Source: Entoloma clypeatum
Lineage: Eukaryota > Basidiomycota > Agaricomycetes > Agaricales > Entolomataceae
Reading direction: 5' to 3'
Length of the DNA: 64,000 nt
Assembly: GCA_963565915.1 (NCBI GenBank)
Contig: OY751494.1
Span: 3,472,001-3,536,000 of the forward strand
Numbering within the stretch: the first letter of the stretch is position 1; each line of letters starts with the position of its first letter. The translations under genes were made by a program, and so were the position numbers. Shown here piece after piece: positions 58,051-64,000 of this stretch. Below the pieces are notes generated by a model. The model was given only the letters and a program-made list of their open reading frames with translations. It was not told the origin of the DNA and ran no database searches.

Positions 58051-58999
58051 GAAAATCTCCAGGCTCCTAAACCATCTGCTCGAGGGGGAGGAAGGATGCG
58101 CCATATCTTATCCGAGTATGACTAATTTATTTGTTCATCCAAATATTTATATGTACAAACAAAACTGAACATCCAACCTCCCCCATGAGCAGCTGGCAAA
58201 CTTGTCAATCACATGACTTTCGGACATCATGGAGAACAATGCAAACCTCTGCAACAACATGGTAAACCTATTCTAGGGCTTATTCTTTCTCTTGCATAAC
58301 TCAATAAAGTAGTCATTTGATTCAGCATCATCATCACCTTATTCTCTATCCTGAGGGATATCATCAAACCTTAACACAATGTCAGGTTGCATGATTGCCA
58401 GCAATTGCAGTTAGTGACAAGAATGCCAATGAAGCCCTTCATTGAAGATCATGTTCAAAATGTGCTTCATAACCTTTCAAGTGCACACTTTGACATCCTG
58501 AGTGAATCACAAGTTCGGGATGACAATAACAATGCAATATTTCCTGTTCTCAATATTCTAATAACAGTGTGTTTCTCAGAAAGTGACACTAGTTCATATC
58601 AAAGGTCTCTTCATTGACATTCTCATCACTAACTGCAATTGCTGGCAGTCATGCAACTTGACATTGTGTTAAGGTTTGATGATACAGTATCCCTCAGGGT
58701 AGAGAACGAGGTGATGATGACGCTGAATCAAATGACTACTTTATTGAGTTATGCAAGAGAAAGAATAAGCCCTAGGATAGGTTTACCCATGTTGTTGCAG
58801 AGGTTTGCATTGTTCTCCGTGATGTCCGAAAGTCATGTGATTGACAAGTTTGCCAGCTGCTCATGGGGGAGGTTGGATGTTCAGTTTTGTTTGTACGTAT
58901 AAATATTTGGATGAACAAATAAATTAGTCATACTCGGATAAGACATGGCACATCCTTCCTCCCCCTCGAGCGGATGGTTTAGGAGCCTGGGAAATCTCG
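58051..58999. repeat. large hairpin: ~385-bp inverted repeat arms around a ~175-bp loop
   Basis: The left arm 58051-58434 (CAGGCTCCTAAACCATCTGC ... GTTAGTGACAAGAATGCCAA) is the imperfect inverse of the right arm 58609-58999 (TTGACATTCTCATCACTAAC ... GATGGTTTAGGAGCCTGGG). Arms are roughly 90% alike by eye, with small indels. The unique loop is 58435-58608. There are no protein motifs and no clear target duplication. It could be a foldback or miniature transposon, or a source of hairpin RNA. Confidence 0.85.
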
Positions 59000-59419
59000 A
59001 ACACGATGGATTAGCAGCATCTGTCTCTTTCAATCCTGTGCATTCGGGGGTGAAAAAAAATCATTCAATCTTTTGGTTGTTTTTGACTGTCCTCAACTGT
59101 ACGTGAGGATCATGATGGTTTTAGGAGCCTGATCTTTTGCCATTTTGGTTCAAACAGATTTGATATAGATTAGATATTAGATAACATTGTGATAAACTGA
59201 GAGTTTTAGAAGCCTGTATCCTTGACAGAGGAATAAGAAATCGGTCTACCGCGCATTAAATGTACAGGATGTTTAACAAAGGCATACATCACCTTCGCAA
59301 AACCAAGGCCACGGTATCACAGGCTGCAAACATCGATGGGTACAATTACAGAGAATAGTTGAAGCCAATTACAAAAGAGGACATACGAATGTTGTATTCG
59401 GCCCATAGGTAGCCGTTCC
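59000..59419. other. AT-rich gap after the hairpin
   Basis: No gene. Two more TTTTAG(G/A)AGCCTG motifs (near 59119 and 59207) resemble the hairpin's outer ends, suggesting degraded copies. The last part is 3' flank of the next gene. Confidence 0.4.
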
Positions 59420-62212
59420 TCACGACGCCAAACTTCGCCACATTCCAGCTTCTGGGATCTCGCTTTGCGATTGCAAAATCTTGAGCGCTCGGTTACGGCC
59501 TCGTCCCCCAACCTCTGCGCTATCTGGCAGGGTGTCAGCTACATCCGTTTCATTGACATCCTTATCTTCCTCGGCTGCAAAGTCCAGAGTGCCGGGATCC
59601 ATCGAGCGCAGCAAATCCCGTTCTGCATACACAGCTTTCCGAATGGATGTCGTTGACAAGTGTTTTCGAGCAGGTGATGTGTTTGTATCCACATGCAGCT
59701 CCACCTGAGCGCCAAGGGTTTTAGGTTGATATGATGCTAATGAGAGGGCCGGTGGTGGTTTGCGAAGTTGAATAGGTATGGGAAGTGACCCAACAAACAT
59801 AGGCTGATTCCCGTTCACTTCTCCATCATCGTCAGTGTTGAGCTCAACATGAAGACCGAGTCTTACCGTATTCCTCGTCATCCGTGGTGGTGATAATGGG
59901 CCTGTTCCTCTTCCCAGGCAAAATTGTTGAACCGTCATCTCCGTCATTCTCCCCTTCCTCCGGAATTTTCCCATCAAGCTGGCGGCTCCTCGCTTGGCGT
60001 CGCGCAAAGGTTTGCCAGGCTTTACTGTCAGAATTCCAGGAACCTCGGTTTCCGGGGCTGTTGGTGGGAGTTGATCTTCCAGCCCCTGCGTCTTTGACAT
60101 GTCCCTTAACGGCCTCCTCTCCATGCCGCATCACACTAGGCCCAATTTCGGGATGAGGCAGCTGCTTCCCTTTGTCTTTTGAAGAAGCCATGGACGGCTT
60201 CGGTGGTGGCAGCATCACTGAAGGGACGGAGAAGTCTGAGCCATGTGGACTCCTTGGTGGCCGGATATTGGAAGGGGGTGGTAGTGATGCAGGACGTAAA
60301 CCTGAGAAAGAACTGGATAGACGGATAGAGCCTGATGGCCTCTGCCTCCTCAGACGTACAGGCGCTGCTGACTTTTCAGTAGGCTGAAGTGTGGGCCTTG
60401 AAAAGTTGAGGATCTGTTGACCGCCTTCTTCTTCATTCTCCTCAAACTCAAAGATCATCTCTGTTGGAGAGGGTGAGCGATAGACACCTTTTGAGATCGA
60501 TTAAAGAAGGACCTCGTTGATCTTGAATGTCATCCTTGTCCTCAGCAGCCTCCGTCTGAATATTAACAACAGCAGGCCTGACATCGAAGGTCACCTTCCG
60601 CTTTCCTTTCGATGACGCTTTCTCTCGCCCGCGTATTGGAGATAATTCATCTTCCTGATCTCCGGTATGCTGATTCGACTTGTCAGTAGCCGATGATTCT
60701 GAGGGATGAGGTTTTGGCGTTGTGTCACTTTCAGTCGTATCAACAATAACATGTGAAGTGCTGTTTTGGTGGTCATGGGGTTCCGCGCTCCGTTCCGTGT
60801 CCAGTTGTCGTCCTCGGAATCGGGACATGTCTTTTTCGAGGTCGACGAAATATTTGTAGCTGGTGGCATAATCGATGGTCTCCTCTAGATTGCGTCGATA
60901 CTTCAGAACATTGCTCCCTTCAGGTGAGCGTTGTTGGGGAGCAATCAACGTTGAGGTGTTCGATAATGAATCAGCGGAAAGTGCCAAAGGAACGGAAGTT
61001 GACCGACCAGGTGGAGATGGTGAAGTACGAGTCGAGGTCCTCCGTGGGTGATGAAAGGTTGATGTGGCGAGAGAAGCCGAGAGAGCAGAAACTCGAGCGA
61101 CGGATGGGGGGGAAAACGGTGCAGGGGGAACGATAGCAGGGCTGAAATCTCGAATGGGTGTTGGGGATGACGAGGATTCAATACCGTTGGCAGCCCGTTC
61201 CCTAGATCTCGACGTTGGCGCGGAAAGTCTACGATCCCGCTCTTGCCGTATGAGACCAATTCCGTCCAAAAATTTCTTCCAAACATTCTCCACGTTGTGC
61301 CGAATGTCAACATCGGCATTTTCAATTTCCAAGATTTTAGTCTTGAGCTGCTCGTTCATATAGTCCTCAGCGGCATCACGAAGAGCCTGGGACTGATTGG
61401 CTGCTGAGGAGGCAAAGTGTGCAAACACTGGGTGCGATGGAGTGAAAGGAGGTGGGAGGAAGACGGGGCGCAGATTGGCAAAATATTTCGGAGCAGGAGG
61501 TGGTAGTGGTGGTGGCGAAATTGATGACCGTGAAGAGGGTCGCTCAAAGATTGGTTCGATGGACGTCGGTGGGGGCAATGCCTGAGGCAACAGAAGAGAA
61601 AATGCAGCCGAGTAGTCTGGAGATGAGAGGGCTTCGTCGACAGCCTTCCCAGCCTGCCAGGATGCAGATCAGCCTTCAGCTTGAGAGTTTATCAGAGAGT
61701 ATCCATGTGGTTGTGTAGTTATTTTTTTTTCTTCCGCAAAGTGATCAGACAAAAATGAGAGAAGACTCACCAAGCAGTCTTTATGCATGTCAATCCACCC
61801 AGACAAGCTTTTCATGATGTCGCGCTCGACCCAATCCTCTGTCGGAAGAAGTGGTCCTTCTTTGCCATCCACATCTGCAGGATAGGTTTGGTAGACGCGA
61901 TAAACGAGTGAATCACAGAGAAGACAAGTGATGGTCGTATGACGGGAGAACCTGGATGTGCCAGCGATTGGTATGCCTCGCGTTCGTGTCCTAACCGTAA
62001 CTTGGGTATGTTGCTGTGAGAAAAAAAATGAAAGCAAGGCCACCGGAGGTTTTTGCGAAACATACCACTGTAATTCCGTCCTCTCCAACGAACACAGGGA
62101 TGAAATGGGGATCTTCAAGGAGGTCTGCAGGGGCCGAGGGTGGCACCGCCGGTCGTATACGGATATTGAGACATTTGCAAGCATAGTGAGGGCCAAGTGG
62201 GGGGTCAGGCAT
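59420..62212 (-). CDS. unrecognised 841-aa protein with an N-terminal Cys-containing domain
   Basis: Exons 62212-62066, 62013-61771, 61653-60513, 60460-59867 and 59820-59420 join in frame to 841 aa. The first 130 residues look folded: HYACKCLNIRIRP (Cys-x-Cys), VTVRTRTRGIPIAGTSRF, TITCLLCDSLVYRVYQTYPA (Cys-x2-Cys) and DVDGKEGPLLPTEDWVERD. The paired Cys motifs could bind one zinc, as in the CENP-V/GFA or Yippee/Mis18 beta-tent folds, but I cannot confirm this. A helical segment follows (LRDAAEDYMNEQLKTKILEI ... VWKKFLDGIGLIRQERDRR). The rest is Ser/Pro-rich, with scattered conserved-looking blocks and the end MWRSLAS. Intron 2 (61654-61770, 117 nt) is longer than usual here and may hide a small exon. 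Function unknown. Confidence 0.72.
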
Positions 62213-62549
62213 GGGAACAAGAGTGGCAGCGACTCTGATGAGGGTTGCAGTAGAGGGGTGAAAGTCAATGGATACGGCAGAGACAGCTCCGATCTAGTCT
62301 CGCTCCGATCTCGGGAGAAAAAAAAACGCTAGGATGAGGACAACGTCCGTGCGCAACCTCCCCACTTCCGTGGATCATCGACATCCCCGACCTGCCCACC
62401 GACCCCGCGGTCCACAGCCCCCCATGACCCAGGTGACGCCTAACCAAGCGTTCTCCACGTAACGACCTGGTATAAATACCGTTGCATTTCACACCCATGT
62501 ATGTACAATTGCACCTATCTAATTGTGGCCCGTCCTCAACGTTCCCTTT
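62213..62549. promoter_or_regulatory. gap between the 841-aa protein gene and CLPTM1 (tandem, minus strand)
   Basis: About 337 bp with no gene. A TATA-like GGTATAAATACC, itself nearly palindromic, lies at about 62469-62480, about 260 bp upstream of the minus-strand ATG at 62212. Confidence 0.45.
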
Positions 62550-64000
62550 TTACTGATCCTTCCTCGACGCAAGGGACGCCACGTCCTCCGCCAGGACTTG
62601 CCCATATTCGTTCACTCGTTTCGGATCGACCCGATATATCCAGCGCTGGATCATCGGAAATCAGCCGTCATTAACGCAGGACGGAACAGCCCCAAGAGCG
62701 CTCACCTGATAAAGGAAGATGAGAAACACGACATCGTCGCTGCAAATATCCCATGGTCAAACAAGCCCGTATGCAGCCGACCGATGAGACAACATTACCG
62801 GAAGCATGCCAGACGATGCAAAAGTGGCATCTTGATGCAGAATCTGGTAGACGCTGGATATCAGCAACAATAATTTGCTTTGATGGAAGATGCGTTTCGT
62901 ACGCAAAAAAGTCATCAACCACAGTAGACAGCGTTTTGTATATCATGGCCTTCATGGGCATATGCGCCACACTCTATCGAAATGTCAGAAGTGATCCGTT
63001 CAAGCGAGATATCCGTCATACCTTGAGCTTGTAGTTGATGATCAGTTGAGGTACCAACTGGGCCTGGAAAATCGAGGCTTCAGCGATGTCATACGGTTTC
63101 AGGAAGGGACTCACAAATCCAAACATATACACGAACGAAGTCAAAGTCGAAATGACAAAGCTGTACCAGCCTCTATGGGTGTCGTAGATGAGGGAATACA
63201 CTGCGTATGCTGCTAGGAGTGGGATTGCAACATAGGAGACGTATCGATAAGCTAATTTGTCATATCTGCCAACAAGGTCAAGTGCCATAAATCAAGCAGT
63301 GAACCAAGAACATACTCTTGTGTTTTCTTTTCATCGTCGCTCAGCACATGTTTGTCTGGAATTTTGAACTGATAAAAGAAGGGGGACATTACGACGGAAA
63401 TTTACCTTTGATTTCAAGCTTGTATGGCAAAAATGACCCTACAGGAGCAGGAGTAATACCGATATCAACAGCTTTCGTGACCTTGGTGATTTCCAGAGGG
63501 ATAAGGGTCAATTTTCCTTATCTATAAAGAATATTTCGAACCTTCCAAGCCTCAACAATGACACCAGTGCCAGACCCGAGTAAAATCATCCAGCTTGTAT
63601 TCTCATTGTTGTCAATGAGGTACAAAAGAACGACAATTTGGACAAAAACGTTCGTGACGATCTAATCAATGTTTTAGTCTGAGAAAGACTCATTCAAGGA
63701 ATACGAGGCACTGACCGTCCTGGGAACCGTTGATATTGATCAAGATTAGAAACACTAGAATGAAAGCCTCTTACCTGACCGAAACACCGACTAGCTCTTT
63801 CTTCTGACGCCAATGGGACACGTCCGACTTGAACGCAAGCATTTCAAATCTGCATATATGAAGATGCCTGACGGACACACAACAGATTGAAAACGCACAA
63901 GACATGGAGGACGCTCACAGCGCCAGTCAACGCAAGGAACCATGGATTGGTCTCAATAAACATCCGCTTGATCTCATCCAATTCGGCGCCAGCACTGGTG
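62550..64000 (-). CDS. CLPTM1-family membrane protein, C-terminal part (5' end outside the window)
   Basis: Exons from the right edge: 64000-63899, 63849-63775, 63719-63716, 63661-63542, 63481-63406, 63355-63316, 63265-63115, 63063-63022, 62973-62903, 62843-62799, 62739-62706 and 62645-62550, giving about 284 residues. Family blocks: LDEIKRMFIETNPWFLALTG, FEMLAFKSDVSHWRQKKELV, TSWMILLGSGTGVIVEAWK, YDKLAYRYVSYVAIPLLAAY, VPQLIINYKLKSVAHMPMKA, DDFFAFCIKMPLLHRLACFR and FLYQRWIYRVDPKRVNEYG. At least five membrane helices are visible. Human CLPTM1 and CLPTM1L are ER/plasma-membrane proteins linked to GABA-A receptor trafficking and GPI lipid scrambling; the fungal role is less clear. The exon 63716-63719 is 4 nt, yet needed for the conserved SVRTIVTNVF join. 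Confidence 0.9.

Noticed and set aside
58387..58902. Open frames in the hairpin arms
   Set aside because: The two frames are mirror products of the inverted repeat and contain no domain.
1..64000. CRISPR array, bacterial operons or riboswitches
   Set aside because: Nothing like them is present; gene structure is clearly eukaryotic.

Overview
The window reads as a chromosome segment of a basidiomycete fungus, most likely an Agaricomycete. Genes are packed tightly on both strands. Most are cut by many short introns (about 45-60 nt, with CTNAC-like branch sites), some exons are only 4-30 nt long, and the proteins are typical fungal housekeeping proteins. All exon boundaries were worked out by hand from splice signals, reading-frame continuity and remembered family conservation; there is no transcript evidence.

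Layout. 0-10.3 kb: a Tpa1/Ofd1-type prolyl hydroxylase (+), a Nop13-like two-RRM protein (-), an unrecognised tail-anchored coiled-coil protein (-), and an FG-repeat nucleoporin with an N-terminal membrane segment (-). 11-19 kb: cytochrome b5 (+), RNase III (-), PAPS reductase (-), Rcf2 (-) and Nup98 (-). 19-27 kb: RNA polymerase I second subunit (+), sharing a 157-bp promoter gap with Nup98, then a protein with an H2A-like histone fold (-). 27-35 kb: a large C2H2 zinc-finger protein (-), head to head with an NDUFAF5-type complex I assembly factor (+), then Trm10 (-) and acyl-protein thioesterase (+). 36-48 kb: a Whi3-type RNA-binding protein (+), the PP4 regulatory subunit Psy2/SMEK (-), Tom20 (+) and a SET-domain protein (+).

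From 48.8 to 59.3 kb the window is repeat-rich. It holds a Ty1/copia element (308/303-bp LTRs, 5-bp target duplication ATAGA, copia-like half-tRNA primer site). Its gag-pol has two in-frame TGA codons and lacks most of the integrase core. A 1.6-kb Tc1-type DNA transposon, also dead, s nested inside it next to the 3' LTR. Downstream lie a CGGTCCGG palindromic segment, a ~102-bp GC-rich minisatellite and a 950-bp hairpin with ~385-bp arms. 59.4-64 kb returns to genes: an unrecognised 841-aa protein (-) and the C-terminal part of a CLPTM1-family membrane protein (-), which runs off the window.

The genes form no pathway cluster. Recurring themes are mitochondrial biogenesis (Rcf2, NDUFAF5, Tom20), the nuclear pore (two FG proteins) and RNA/ribosome production (Nop13, RNase III, Pol I subunit, Trm10). 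Points most worth a second look: GC-AG introns in the three mitochondrial-protein genes, a 4-nt exon in CLPTM1, the histone-fold protein, the Pom121-like layout of the FG nucleoporin, and the nested, trans-dependent transposons.
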